This document shows positions 7,300 to 20,879 of a stretch of DNA of 64,000 bases, in pieces; positions within the stretch are counted from its first letter, which is position 1; each line of letters opens with the position of its first letter. The DNA is from Streptomyces typhae (GTDB lineage: Bacteria > Actinomycetota > Actinomycetes > Streptomycetales > Streptomycetaceae), in contig NZ_WPNZ01000009.1 in the NCBI RefSeq assembly GCF_009755605.1, positions 248,001 through 312,000 of the forward strand, in the 5' to 3' direction. The notes under the pieces were generated by a model, which saw nothing but the letters and a program-made list of their open reading frames with translations, did not search any database and was not told the DNA's origin. The position numbers and the translations under genes are program-made.

Positions 7300-7829
7300 G
7301 CCGTCATTATCGAAAGCCGCACGTCGCGAAGGCAGTGGTGAAAACTCCCCTCTTCGCGGCGCCTCCGGCTGCCCACCGCGGCCCCGCACTACGGGAATTG
7401 GCGCAGCAACGCTGGTGCCGCGTCTCGTCTTCCGCCGCGCACCACCGCGCTTTAGCCTCGAAAGGAGAGCGCAAGTCCGCGCGGCGGCCGAGGCAGCGGC
7501 CGTGCGCCGGCGGACGCTCTCGGTCCCCAGCCCCCGGACGCGCACACAACACCGAGCTCCCGGGCCGCCCGATTCGGCCCGCGAGCGGGGCGGAGCCGCA
7601 GCACCCGCGCAGCTCCGGCCCGTGCCCAGCGGTTTGTCCAGCCGGGGCCGTCTCCCGCACGCCCCGACGCCGCACGGGCAGGTACGCGCCGGCATGCGGG
7701 TGCACCACGCGGCGCCGGCGCCGTCCCACGGCCACCGCCGGTACCAGCCGCCCCACGCCCCGGCGGTGGCCGCCACACCAGGCCCCTTGGGTGGCCGCCA
7801 CGCCAGGCCCCTCGGGTGGCCCCGCGCCC
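7300..7829. other. Intergenic stretch without a convincing gene
   Basis: This 530-bp stretch separates the histidine kinase start from the end of the alpha/beta hydrolase gene. Open frames exist in several phases but none shows recognisable protein features or a ribosome site. It ends with a 25-bp direct repeat (7766-7790 and 7791-7815, 23 of 25 identical, GTGGCCGCCAC core). The part next to 7300 probably holds the kinase promoter. Confidence 0.5.
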
Positions 7830-8645
7830 TCAGCCGAGCCGGGCCAGCCAGTCGCGCACCGCCGCGTTGAACTCCTCGGGCCGCTCCAGGTTCGGCAGAT
7901 GCCCCGCCCGCTCGACGACGCACAGCCGCGAGTCCGGGAGCGCCTCGTGCAGTGCCCGCACCCCCGCCACCGGCGTGTACACGTCGTCCCTGCCCACGAC
8001 CACCAGGACCGGCACGGCCACCTCCGCCAACCCCGCCTCGTAGTCCGGGCGTTCGGCCCGCGCCCGCAGAGCCGCCGCCGCGCCGTCGGGCGACGACGCC
8101 AGCATCATCCGCTGCACCTTGACGGCGGCCTCCTCGTTGTACGGCGCCACCATCTTGTACAGGACCTCCTCGGTGTACCCCCGCATGCCCTCGGCCAGGA
8201 GCCGGTCCGCGAGTTCGTTGCGGGTCACCTTGCCCTCGGGCGTCTCGGCCTGCGGCGACGTGTCGGCGAGCAGCAGCCCCGCTATCCGGTCCGGGAAGCG
8301 CGCGTACGTGTCGAGAGCGATCTGGCCGCCCATGGAGACGCCGCCGAGCGCGCACCGCTCCACGCCCAGGTGGTCGAGGAGCGCCATCAGGTCCCTGGCG
8401 AAGTCCCCGAAGTCGGTCACGGGCGGCGCGTCCCGGGGGGCCGACGCCCCGTATCCCCGCAGGTCGAACGTGATCACGCGGCGTTCGGCGGCGAACGCCG
8501 CCACCTGTGCGTCCCAGGAGGACCTGTTGAAGGGGTGGCCGTGCACGAGAACGAGGGGGACCAGGGGGCCGGGGGTGCTCGTCTCCGGTCCCGCGTGGTC
8601 GTCGTAGGCGAGCTGGACTCCGTTGCTGAGCTGCGTAGTCGGCAT
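7830..8645 (-). CDS. Alpha/beta hydrolase (3-oxoadipate enol-lactonase-like)
   Basis: The product is 271 residues. The alpha/beta-hydrolase fold is complete: oxyanion motif VHGHPFNRSSW, strand DLRGYGAS, nucleophile elbow GGVSMGGQ with Ser, acid in VVGRDDVYTP and catalytic His in ERAGHLPNLERP. The sequence style is closest to PcaD-like enol-lactonases and esterases; the true substrate is unknown. It lies 66 bp downstream of a second alpha/beta-hydrolase gene on the same strand, so they may share a transcript. Confidence 0.85.
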   Translation of the reverse strand: MPTTQLSNGVQLAYDDHAGPETSTPGPLVPLVLVHGHPFNRSSWDAQVAAFAAERRVITFDLRGYGASAPRDAPPVTDFGDFARDLMALLDHLGVERCALGGVSMGGQIALDTYARFPDRIAGLLLADTSPQAETPEGKVTRNELADRLLAEGMRGYTEEVLYKMVAPYNEEAAVKVQRMMLASSPDGAAAALRARAERPDYEAGLAEVAVPVLVVVGRDDVYTPVAGVRALHEALPDSRLCVVERAGHLPNLERPEEFNAAVRDWLARLG

Positions 8646-8711
8646 GGGCCCCAGGTTAGGCGGGCTACCGGACCGGCTCTGGCCCGGCTCCCGGCCCGGC
8701 TCTCAGTCGGG

Positions 8712-9623
8712 CTACTGGCCCGGCTCCCGGGCGAGGAGTTCCCGCAGGGCCGCCGTGACCTCCTTCGGCGCCTCCTCCGCCATGAAGTGGCCGCACGACA
8801 CCGTGCGGTGCGCGAGGTCAGGCGCCCACCTGCGCCACAGCTCCGCCGCGTCGAAGCCGAGCGCCGCGCCCCAGTCCTGCTGGAGGACCGCGACCGGCAT
8901 CCGCAGGGCGTTGCCCGCGCGCCGGTCCGCCGTGTCGTGCTCGACGTCCGCGAACGCCGACGCGCGGTAGTCGGCCACGATGGACGGCACCGCCTCGCGG
9001 CACGCCCGCAGATACGCGGCCCGCACCTCGGCCGGGACCGCGTCCGGGGCGGCGGCCCACAGGTCGAGGAAGTGGCCGAAGAACGCGTCCGGGTCCGCGG
9101 AGATCATCCGCTCCGGCAGGCCCGGCGGCTGCGCCATCAGATACAGGTGGAAGCCGACCGCCGCGGTGGTGCCCCGCATGACGTCCCACATGTCCAGGGT
9201 CGGCAGGACGTCGAGTGACAGCAGGTGTGTCACGGTGTCCGGGTGGTCGAGGCCCGCGCGGATCGCGACGAGCGCGCCCCGGTCGTGCCCCGCGAGCGCG
9301 AACCGCTCGTGCCCGAGGGCCCGCGCGAGCGCCACCACGTCCGCGGCCATCGTCCGCTTGGCGTACGTGAGCCCGTCCGCCGCCTCCGCGGGCTTGTCGC
9401 TCGCCCCGTAACCCCGCAGGTCCGGGCAGATCACATGGTGGTCGGCGGCGAGGTCCGCGGCCACGTGCCGCCACATGAGGTGCGTCTGCGGGAAGCCGTG
9501 CAGGAGCACCACGGGGGTGGCCGCCGGGTCGCCGCCGACGGCCACGTTCAGATGGACACCGCCGTCGGCCACGGGCACACGGCGGTAGGAGAAGCCTTCG
9601 ATACGGGGTTCGCGCTGAGTCAT
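8712..9623 (-). CDS. Alpha/beta hydrolase, haloacetate dehalogenase/epoxide hydrolase type
   Basis: The product is 303 residues. HGFPQTHLMW forms the oxyanion hole and DLRGYGASDKP follows. The nucleophile elbow is AGHDRGA, with Asp instead of Ser, as in haloacetate dehalogenases and epoxide hydrolases. A catalytic His is in VSCGHFMAEEAP. Residues typical of fluoroacetate dehalogenases (Arg-Gly after the nucleophile) are present, but the halide-binding residues cannot be confirmed by eye. The gene starts 67 bp from the divergent SARP-like gene. Confidence 0.85.
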   Translation of the reverse strand: MTQREPRIEGFSYRRVPVADGGVHLNVAVGGDPAATPVVLLHGFPQTHLMWRHVAADLAADHHVICPDLRGYGASDKPAEAADGLTYAKRTMAADVVALARALGHERFALAGHDRGALVAIRAGLDHPDTVTHLLSLDVLPTLDMWDVMRGTTAAVGFHLYLMAQPPGLPERMISADPDAFFGHFLDLWAAAPDAVPAEVRAAYLRACREAVPSIVADYRASAFADVEHDTADRRAGNALRMPVAVLQQDWGAALGFDAAELWRRWAPDLAHRTVSCGHFMAEEAPKEVTAALRELLAREPGQ

Positions 9624-9690
9624 GACACCAAGCGTGTGGGGGGTGGATCAGTAACGGATCAGTGGACGGGTGCGGAGGTACGTTGAAGGG

Positions 9691-13826
<4,136 letters not shown>

Positions 13827-13830
<4 letters not shown>

Positions 13831-14303
13831 CCGCAGCGACGAGAGTGACGAGTACAGACACGAGCACAGGCCCGGGTACGGACACGAGTACGGGCCCGAG
13901 TACGGGCACGAATACGCAGGCATACGTCCGGTTCGAGTCCCCCGAACTGCACGAACGCGGGCTCCGCCCCGGTGTGTTCTTCCTGGTGAACCGGCTCGCC
14001 CGCGAAGGCAGACTCACCCCGGAGCAGGAGCGCTTCCGGCGTGCCAACAACGACTGGTACGACGCCGCGTACACCACGCCCTCGCACGTGGACCCCACCG
14101 TCTACGACCCCGAGGTGAACCCGGGCGCCGTGGCCTGGTTCAAGTCCACCGCCACGCACCTCATCGAGCGCGTACCCGGCTACCTCGACATCCTCGCCGC
14201 CCACGGCGTCCCGTGCCACGCCGTGCACTCCGCCGACCCGGGCCGCGTCGTCTACGAGGACGACGTGCAGATCGTCGTCGTACCGCACGCGCGCAAGCCG
14301 TAG
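13827..14303 (+). CDS. Conserved hypothetical protein coupled to the SARP gene
   Basis: The product is about 158 residues from GTG, whose codon overlaps the stop of the SARP gene (GTGA), so the two are translationally coupled. The first 30 residues are Thr/Ser/Gly repeats. The remainder (VRFESPELHERGLRPGVFFLVNRL ... NNDWYDAAYTTPSHVDPTVYDPEVNPGAVAWFKSTATHLIERVPGYLDIL) is globular. I know similar Streptomyces hypotheticals but no function. Its tight coupling to a regulator suggests a partner or modulator. Confidence 0.75.
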
Positions 14304-14322
14304 GGCACGCGGCGCGCCCCGC

Positions 14323-17142
14323 TCACGCCCCGGGCGCCCCCGTGCCGTCCCCCGTCGCGAGCCGCTCCAGGGCCGCCGCGTGCCGGGCCCGGAACCCGTC
14401 GCCCGCCGTGACCCGCAGCAGCGCCTCCAGGGCCTGCACCGCGCCCTCGTCGAAGCCCGTCGCCTCCGCGGCGCGCGCGGCCTCGTCGAGGCGGCGGATG
14501 CCCTCGGGTTCGTCGCCGAGGCCGAGCAGCGCCTCGCCGGTCGCCATGACGAGGAGGACACGGGACGCGCTCGGGGTGTCCGGCGGTTCGGCGGAGGCAA
14601 GGGCGAGGGCGGCGGTCGCCGTGTCCAGGGCCGAACGCCAGTCCCGCGCGGTGAGGCGGTGCCGTGCCAGGTGGTGCAGGGCGAGGCGTTCGGTGTGCGC
14701 GTCCCCCGCCGACCGGGCAAGCTCCGCGGCCCGTACGCAGCCGTGCACCGCCTCGTCCGTGTCGCCCGCGGCGGCCTGCGCGAGCGACAGGTTGACCAGG
14801 GCGGTCGCCTCCCCGCTCGGGTCGCCCGCCCGCGCCGCGAGCGGCGGCGCCGCCTCTAGGCACGCGAGGGCCTCCGCCGTGCGGCCCTCCTCGTTGAGGA
14901 CCCAGCCGAGGAGGGCGAGCACCCGCGACTCGGCGTACGGGTCACCGGCGGTCCGCGCCGCCCGCAGCGCCGTCTGGAGCAGCGGCGTCCAGCCGTCCCT
15001 GGCCCGCCACACGACCAGCGGCCACAGGGCGAGGACGATCCGCCACGCACGGTCGGGCAGACCGGCGGCGGCCGCCGCCTCCGCCGCGAGCGCGAGGTTC
15101 TCCCGTTCGGCAGCGAACCAGTCCATGGCGGCGGCCCGGTCGCCGAACTCCCGTACCGTGTGCGGCGCCCGGAAGCCGTCGGGGAGCGCGAAGCACGCCT
15201 CGTCGCCCGGCTCGGCCGCCCGAGCCGCCGCGAGGGCGGTGGCCACGCACTGGTCCAGGACGCGGGGCAGCGCCTCCGGATCGGCGTCCAGGCTGCGGGC
15301 GTAGAGCCGCACCAGGTCGTGCGGCGTCCAGCGGTCCGCCGCGCACCGCGTCAGGAGGTGCGCGGCCCGCATCCGCTCCAGGGCGCTCTCGGCGGTGTCC
15401 GGGTCGGTGCCTGCCAGGGCCGCGGCGAAGTACTGGTCCACATGGGTGCCGGGGTGGCGGCCGAGCTGCGCGAAGTGGTGCGCGACGGCCGGGGGCAGAT
15501 GCCGCAGCGTCAGCCTGAGGGCCGCCCTGACCCCGGTGTCCTCCACGTCCAGGAGCGCCAACCGGCGTGACTCGTCGGACAGTTCGGCGGCCATCGCGGC
15601 CAGCGTGACCTGGGGGCGGTCCGCGAGCCGGGCCGCGACCACCCGCAGCGCGAGCGGGAGTCCGCCGCACAGCTCCGCGAGGCGCCGCGCGGCCACCGGC
15701 TCGGCGTGCACCCGCTCCGTGCCGAGCACCCCGGAGAGCAGGGCCGTGCCGTCGTCCGGTCCGAGGACGTCCACGGGCAGCGGCCGGGCCGCGTCGCTGG
15801 CGATCAGACCGCGCAGCCGGTACCGGCTTGTGACGACGGTGACGCAGCGGGCCCCGCCCGGCAGCAGCGGCCTGACCTGCTCGGACTCCCGTACGTTGTC
15901 CAGGACGACCAGGAGCTGCCGGTCGGCGGCCAGGGAGCGGAAGAGGGCGGCCGCGCCGTTCGCCGTCTCGGGTATGCGGCGCGGCGCGACACCGAGGGCG
16001 AGCAGGAACTCGCGGAGCACGTCCAGGAGCGAGGGCTCGCCGGTGTCGGCGAAGCCGCGCAGATCGGCGTACAGGCGGCCGTCGGGGAAGGCCGCGCGGT
16101 TGCGGTGCGCCCACTGCACGACGAACGCCGTCTTGCCCACGCCCGCCGGCCCGGTCACCAGACACACCGGCGCCTCGCCCGCCGCCGCCCGCGACAGCTC
16201 CGTGAACTCGCCCGCCCGGCCGTGGAAGCCGCGGGGGGCGCGGGGGAGGAGGTCCGTGCCGGGGTACGTGGTGCCGAGGTACGTGGTGCCGGAGTGGGTG
16301 GTGCCGGAGTGGGTGGTGCCGGCGTGCGCGGGGTGGGCCTCCGCGCGGGGGGCCGGGACCGGTGCGGCCGGGTGCGGTGCGGCCGGGTGCGGGGGGTCGT
16401 CGGTCTCCCCGCGGAGCGCGAGCACGTACGCGTCCGCGAGTTCCGGGCCCGGGTCGAGGCCCAGTTCGTCGGCGAGGAGGCGGCGGGTGCGGTGGAACCA
16501 GTCGAGGGCCTCCGAGCGCCGGCCCGCCCGCCGCAGCGCCGTCACCAGAGCCGCCGACAGGGACTCGCGCAGGGGGTGCGCGGTGGCCTCCGCGCGCAGC
16601 AGCGCCGCCGCGCGCGCGTGCTCGCCCAGCTCCCCGTACCCGGCGGCCAGGCGCTCCACGGACGCGAGCCTGGTCTCCTCCAGGGCCTGCGCCGCCGCCT
16701 GGAGGACGGGGCTCGGGTGCGCCCCGGTCAGGGCGGGCCCCTGCCACAGCGCGAGGGCCTCCTCGTACATCGCCACCGCGTCGGCGCTCGCACGCTGCCC
16801 GCGGGCCAGGGCCACCAGTTCCTCGAAGCGGTGCGCGTCCAGGAGCGACTCCGGCATCCGCAGCAGATAGGCGGGGCCCTGGGTGACCAGCTCGACGCCG
16901 TACATCGCCGCGTCCGCCGCGACCAGCAGGGTGCGCAGGCGCGACACATGCCCCTGGATGACGCCGCGGGCGCGCGGCGGCGGCTCGTCGTCCCACAGGG
17001 CTTCGGTCAGCCGCTGCACGGGCACGGGATGGTTGGGGCGAAGGAGCAGAGCGGCGAGGAGGCTACGGCGCTTCGCGGGACCGAGAGCCAGATCACCGGC
17101 CTCGGTGGCCACGGACACCGCTCCGAGCAGCCGGAACTCCAC
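14323..17142 (-). CDS. AfsR-like regulator: SARP head, NB-ARC ATPase, TPR tail
   Basis: The product is 939 residues, starting at GTG (VEFRLLGAVSVATEAG) with GGGGAGG upstream. Residues 1-95 are an OmpR/SARP winged helix and 100-250 a BTAD domain (EEALALWQGPALTG ... LADELGLDPGPEL). A Pro/Ala/His linker contains THSGT/TYLGT repeats. NB-ARC follows with Walker A (GPAGVGKTAF, near residue 330), Walker B (LLVVLDN) and GLPLAL. TPR-like helices fill the last 300 residues. AfsR-type proteins integrate signals, often via Ser/Thr kinases, to activate secondary metabolism. Divergent from the OmpR-type response regulator across 126 bp, which hints at shared control. Confidence 0.9.
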   Translation of the reverse strand: MEFRLLGAVSVATEAGDLALGPAKRRSLLAALLLRPNHPVPVQRLTEALWDDEPPPRARGVIQGHVSRLRTLLVAADAAMYGVELVTQGPAYLLRMPESLLDAHRFEELVALARGQRASADAVAMYEEALALWQGPALTGAHPSPVLQAAAQALEETRLASVERLAAGYGELGEHARAAALLRAEATAHPLRESLSAALVTALRRAGRRSEALDWFHRTRRLLADELGLDPGPELADAYVLALRGETDDPPHPAAPHPAAPVPAPRAEAHPAHAGTTHSGTTHSGTTYLGTTYPGTDLLPRAPRGFHGRAGEFTELSRAAAGEAPVCLVTGPAGVGKTAFVVQWAHRNRAAFPDGRLYADLRGFADTGEPSLLDVLREFLLALGVAPRRIPETANGAAALFRSLAADRQLLVVLDNVRESEQVRPLLPGGARCVTVVTSRYRLRGLIASDAARPLPVDVLGPDDGTALLSGVLGTERVHAEPVAARRLAELCGGLPLALRVVAARLADRPQVTLAAMAAELSDESRRLALLDVEDTGVRAALRLTLRHLPPAVAHHFAQLGRHPGTHVDQYFAAALAGTDPDTAESALERMRAAHLLTRCAADRWTPHDLVRLYARSLDADPEALPRVLDQCVATALAAARAAEPGDEACFALPDGFRAPHTVREFGDRAAAMDWFAAERENLALAAEAAAAAGLPDRAWRIVLALWPLVVWRARDGWTPLLQTALRAARTAGDPYAESRVLALLGWVLNEEGRTAEALACLEAAPPLAARAGDPSGEATALVNLSLAQAAAGDTDEAVHGCVRAAELARSAGDAHTERLALHHLARHRLTARDWRSALDTATAALALASAEPPDTPSASRVLLVMATGEALLGLGDEPEGIRRLDEAARAAEATGFDEGAVQALEALLRVTAGDGFRARHAAALERLATGDGTGAPGA

Positions 17143-17268
17143 TGGCGCGCGACCTCCCCGTACGAAAGATCCCAGAATAACCGGCGGCGGGCGTCCCGGT
17201 TGCGGGGCCAGTTGTGTGATTCCTGTCAGGGCCTCTCCGCGGCGGCTGTGGACGACGGAGGTCCACTT

Positions 17269-18093
17269 ATGCTCGGGCGCATGTGCGCTTTTGTCCTGGT
17301 CGCGGAGGACGACGAGAAACAGGCCGAGCTCATCCGCCGCTACCTGGAGCGCGAGGGGCACACGGTCGGCGTCGTCCACGACGGCCGCGCCGCCCTGGAG
17401 CAGGTGCGGCGGCACGAGCCCGACCTGCTGATCCTCGACGTGATGATGCCGGAGGTCGACGGCCTCGGCGTGACCCGGGTGCTGCGCGCCGCCCCCCGGC
17501 CCGGAGAGTTCCCCCCTGCGTCCGGCGCGGCCCCCGGGCGCCCGCCGGGACCGAGCACACTCCCCATCCTGATGCTCACCGCCCGCTCCACCGAGGACGA
17601 TCTGCTGCTCGGGCTCGACCTGGGCGCCGACGACTACCTCACCAAGCCCTACAGCCCCCGCGAACTCATGGCCCGCGTACGTACGCTGCTGCGGCGGGCC
17701 GGCGGCGGCGTCCACCAGCCGCAGCAGCCGCCGCCGGACCCGGACGCCCGGGTGCTGCGGGCCGGGGGGCTCGTCGTGGACGAGCGGCGGCACGAGGTGA
17801 CGGTGGACGGGCGCCGGGTCGAGTGCACCCCCGGCGAGTTCGAGCTCCTCGCGACGATGGCCGCGGAGCCGGAGCGTGTGTTCACGCGGCCGCAGCTCCT
17901 CGACCGCATCCACGGCTCCTCCGGGTACATATCCGCGCGCACCGTCGACGTGCACGTCCTGAACCTGCGCAAGAAGATCGAGGCCAATCCGCGCACGCCG
18001 CGGCGGCTCGTGACGGTCTTCGGGGTGGGGTACAAGCTGGTGGCGCCGCCCGAGCCAGAGCTCGCGGAGGAGGCGGGGCGGCGTGGGGCGTGA
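17269..18093 (+). CDS. OmpR/PhoB-type response regulator
   Basis: The product is 274 residues. ATG at 17269 was chosen because GGAGGT lies 6 nt upstream (17257-17262); the ATG at 17281 is too far from it. The receiver keeps EDDEKQ, phospho-acceptor DVMMPEVDG and TKPYSPRELM. A Pro/Gly-rich insertion (PPASGAAPGRPPGPSTLP) enlarges the receiver loop before the ILMLTA strand. The effector winged helix ends with YISARTVDVHVLNLRKKIE and GVGYKL. It is coupled to the kinase gene, whose start overlaps its end by 11 bp. Confidence 0.92.
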   Translation: MLGRMCAFVLVAEDDEKQAELIRRYLEREGHTVGVVHDGRAALEQVRRHEPDLLILDVMMPEVDGLGVTRVLRAAPRPGEFPPASGAAPGRPPGPSTLPILMLTARSTEDDLLLGLDLGADDYLTKPYSPRELMARVRTLLRRAGGGVHQPQQPPPDPDARVLRAGGLVVDERRHEVTVDGRRVECTPGEFELLATMAAEPERVFTRPQLLDRIHGSSGYISARTVDVHVLNLRKKIEANPRTPRRLVTVFGVGYKLVAPPEPELAEEAGRRGA

Positions 18094-20410
18094 GGGGCGT
18101 ACTCGTGGCGGCGGGGACGGTGCGGGGGCGTCGCGTGGTCGCGTACCCGGTAGTCGCGTACCGGGTGGTCGCGAACCCGGTAGTCGCGTACCAAGTGGTC
18201 GCGAACCCGGTGGTCGCGAACCCGGCAGTCGCGTACCCGTCCGGAAGAGTCTCCTGACCCGGCTGCTCGTCGTCTCCGTCCTCGTCTCCGTCATGTCGAT
18301 CGCCGCCACCGCCTGGCTCGCGGCGCAGACCACGTCGGGGGCGATCCGGCAGGAGCAGGGGCAGGTGCTCGCCGACGACGCCCGCATCTACGACAAGCTC
18401 CTCGACCTCGCCGCGACCCGCCCCAGTTGGCGCGGCGCCGACCGGACGGTGCGGGATCTCGCCGCCGAGACCGGCCGCCGGATCGCCCTCACCACCCAGG
18501 ACCGCAAGGTCATCGCCGACTCAGCGGGGCGGGCGCCGAAGAGCGGGGCCCGCCTGCCGGCACGCGCGTCCGCCGTCGTCGACCCGCTCGCCGTCGACTC
18601 GACGCTCGCGGCGGCGAGTTCGCGTACGGCGCGATCCGGCTCCGGCGGCTCCGGCGGCTCCGGTGCGGGCGACTACGCGAGGGAGGGCGGGCTCGGCACC
18701 GGCACGGGCAGCGACGCCGTCGACCGCATCGACCCGCGCGCCGTCGGCCCCTTCCGGCTGACCGCCTCCGAACGCAAGGAGCTGCGGCAGATCGCGGACA
18801 AGTCCGTCGGCTGTCTGCGCGAACGCGGTGTCGACGCGAAGGTCGCCGTGGGCCCGAACGGCCGCCCCTACGTCACATCGCCCGACGACTCCGAGGTCAC
18901 CGTCACCGAGTACGGCTGCGACCCCGGGCTCGTGAGCGGCTACACCCCCACCGAACGCAAGGCCCTCGACAAGATCAACACGCTCGCCGAGGCCTGTCTG
19001 CGCCGCAAGGGCGGCGACAAGCCCGTGAAGCTCGGCCTCAGCATCAGCCGCGACGGCACGCCCCGGCTGTACCAGTCCCTCGTCACGCCCACGCCGATGC
19101 CCGCACGGGACGAGGGCGCCGGCGGGGCGACGCCCCAGGAGCCGCCCGCGCCCACCACGACACCCGAGGAGGCCGTCGCCGGCGGGGCGGCTGAGGACCC
19201 GGCGGCGGAGGACCGGGCGGCGCTGGACGCGGCGGCGAAGAAGGAGGCGGCGGAGCGGGAGGCGGCCGCGAGGGGCGGAGCGGCGAAGGTCCCCGAGGGC
19301 GACCCGCGGCTCCTCGACGAAGGGGCCCGGCGCGCGGAGGCCGTGCGCAGGCAGGAACAGGCCGAGGCCGCCCAGGCGCTCGCCGCCAACTGCGTGGACA
19401 GCGCCCGCCGCGAGCAGCTCGGCCCGTACGTGTCCTCGCCCGCGCTCCTGTTCATCACCAGCCCCGACGGCTCCCGCCCCTCCGAGAGCGGATTCCGGCT
19501 CTCCGGTGCCAACACCACGCGCCTGGTGGGGCTCGCCGCGGCGGTCCTCGCCGTCACCGTCGCCGCCACCGCGCTCGCGGCGACCCGGCTGACCCGGCCG
19601 CTGCGGGCGCTGACCATGGCGACGCAGCGGATGAAGACCGGTGAGGCGACGGAGCCGGTGCCCGCGCGCTCGGCCGGTGAGATCAGCCAGCTCGCCGCCG
19701 CCTTCAACGACATGGCCGCGCACCGCAAGGCGCTGGAGGAGCAGCGCAAGGCGATGGTCAGCGACGTCGCGCACGAGCTGCGGACGCCGCTGTCCAACAT
19801 CCGCGGGTGGCTGGAGGCCGCGGAGGACGGGGTCGTCGCCACCGACCCCGAACTCGTCACCTCGCTCCTGGAGGAGGCCCTGCTCCTCCAGCACATCGTC
19901 AACGACCTCCAGGACCTCGCGGCGGCCGACGCCGGGACGCTGCGGCTGCACCGGGAGCCCGTGTGCGCCGTCGACCTCGCCGAACAGGTCGTCGCCGCCC
20001 ACCAGGCGCGCGCCGACGCCGCCGGGGTACGGCTCACCGCCGCCGCGGAGGGCGACCCGTGGCTGACGGCGGACCCCCTGCGGCTGCGCCAGGCCATCGG
20101 CAACCTCGTCTCCAACGCCATCCGGCACACCCCCCAGGGCGGCAGCGTGACCGTCCTGTGCCGACCGGTGGACGGATCGTCCGTGGTCATCGAGGTCACC
20201 GACACCGGCACCGGCATCTCCGCCGAGGACCTTCCCCATGTCTTCGACCGCTTCTGGCGCGCCGACAAGTCCCGCACCCGCGCCACCGGAGGCAGCGGCC
20301 TGGGCCTCGCCATAGTCCGCAACCTCACCCAGGCCCACGGCGGCACGGTCCAGGCAACCAGCACCTTGGGCAAGGGCACGAGCTTCACGGTGACGCTGCC
20401 GGTGACGTAG
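18083..20410 (+). CDS. Sensor histidine kinase with Cys-containing extracytoplasmic repeats
   Basis: The product is 775 residues from GTG. A repetitive Arg/Pro/Gly cytoplasmic head (residues about 19-53) comes first, then TM1 (about 56-77) and a large outside region. In that region LTASERKELRQIADKSVGC and YTPTERKALDKINTLAEAC are paralogous repeats. Cysteines fall at about 244, 279, 305 and 437. TM2 (about 480-502) leads to a HAMP region, then HisKA with VAHELRTPLSN (His near 564), N box (GNLVSNAIRHTP), G boxes (DTGTGIS, GSGLGLAI). The outside domain is not a PAS or Cache type I recognise; cysteines could form disulfides and sense redox or bind a ligand. It pairs with the regulator it overlaps. 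Confidence 0.88.
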   Translation: MGREGRTRGGGDGAGASRGRVPGSRVPGGREPGSRVPSGREPGGREPGSRVPVRKSLLTRLLVVSVLVSVMSIAATAWLAAQTTSGAIRQEQGQVLADDARIYDKLLDLAATRPSWRGADRTVRDLAAETGRRIALTTQDRKVIADSAGRAPKSGARLPARASAVVDPLAVDSTLAAASSRTARSGSGGSGGSGAGDYAREGGLGTGTGSDAVDRIDPRAVGPFRLTASERKELRQIADKSVGCLRERGVDAKVAVGPNGRPYVTSPDDSEVTVTEYGCDPGLVSGYTPTERKALDKINTLAEACLRRKGGDKPVKLGLSISRDGTPRLYQSLVTPTPMPARDEGAGGATPQEPPAPTTTPEEAVAGGAAEDPAAEDRAALDAAAKKEAAEREAAARGGAAKVPEGDPRLLDEGARRAEAVRRQEQAEAAQALAANCVDSARREQLGPYVSSPALLFITSPDGSRPSESGFRLSGANTTRLVGLAAAVLAVTVAATALAATRLTRPLRALTMATQRMKTGEATEPVPARSAGEISQLAAAFNDMAAHRKALEEQRKAMVSDVAHELRTPLSNIRGWLEAAEDGVVATDPELVTSLLEEALLLQHIVNDLQDLAAADAGTLRLHREPVCAVDLAEQVVAAHQARADAAGVRLTAAAEGDPWLTADPLRLRQAIGNLVSNAIRHTPQGGSVTVLCRPVDGSSVVIEVTDTGTGISAEDLPHVFDRFWRADKSRTRATGGSGLGLAIVRNLTQAHGGTVQATSTLGKGTSFTVTLPVT
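18138..18242 (+). repeat. 15-bp minisatellite, seven units, inside the kinase gene
   Basis: Seven consecutive 15-bp units start at 18138, 18153, 18168, 18183, 18198, 18213 and 18228. Each begins GTCGCG(T/A)ACC. The array encodes GSRVP/GREPG-type pentapeptides in the kinase's cytoplasmic head. The 15-bp period preserves the reading frame, so unit number can vary without breaking the gene. Confidence 0.85.
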
Positions 20411-20879
20411 GAGCTTGTAGTTCAGCCCGTCCGGCGTTTGAGGACGAGCGCGCAGCGCGATGGGGCGGTGCGCGTCCGCCGCCGGAGGTCTGTGTTCAAG
20501 CCCGTCCGCTCCCGGGGACGGGTAGTTCAGCCCGTCCGGCGTTTGAGGACGAGCGCGGAGCGCGATGAGCCGGTGCGCGTCCGCCGCGCGGGGGCGGGTA
20601 ATCCAGCCCGTCCGGCGTTCGAGGACGAGCGCGCAGCGCGAAAGAGCCTGGGCCCCGCACGGGATCAAACCGCACAAGGCCCAGGGGCCAGACCAGGTCC
20701 ACGCAGGTGACACTCCCCCGAGCCACGCGTATGAACGCGAGCACCGGCGGGACCGGGTCCGATGTTGTGATCACATCAGGCCACGCCAACAGATGGCTAA
20801 CATGTGGCCAACGCTCCCTCCGGCCCGCGCGCATGGCCGGAACCGAGCGGTCCGGGTGCGAAGGGGGAGTGGGGCGCGC
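20411..20879. other. 469-bp intergenic region with three dispersed-repeat copies
   Basis: Three copies of a 38-bp element (CAGCCCGTCCGGCGTTTGAG core) lie at 20423-20460, 20528-20565 and 20604-20641, all in the same orientation and separated by degenerate GC-rich spacers. The rest, about 20700-20879, is the likely promoter region of the downstream regulator. It contains the inverted repeat GATGT-N7-ACATC at 20761-20777 (with TGTGATCACA inside). No gene is seen. Confidence 0.7.

Noticed and set aside
7307..7801. Open frames in the 530-bp gap after the histidine kinase
   Set aside because: Composition is Arg/Gly/Ala-rich shadow type, no ribosome site and no recognisable domain.
20761..20777. 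GATGT-N7-ACATC dyad upstream of the third AfsR-like gene as a firm operator
   Set aside because: Only 5-bp arms; kept as a remark in the intergenic entry, not as a finding.
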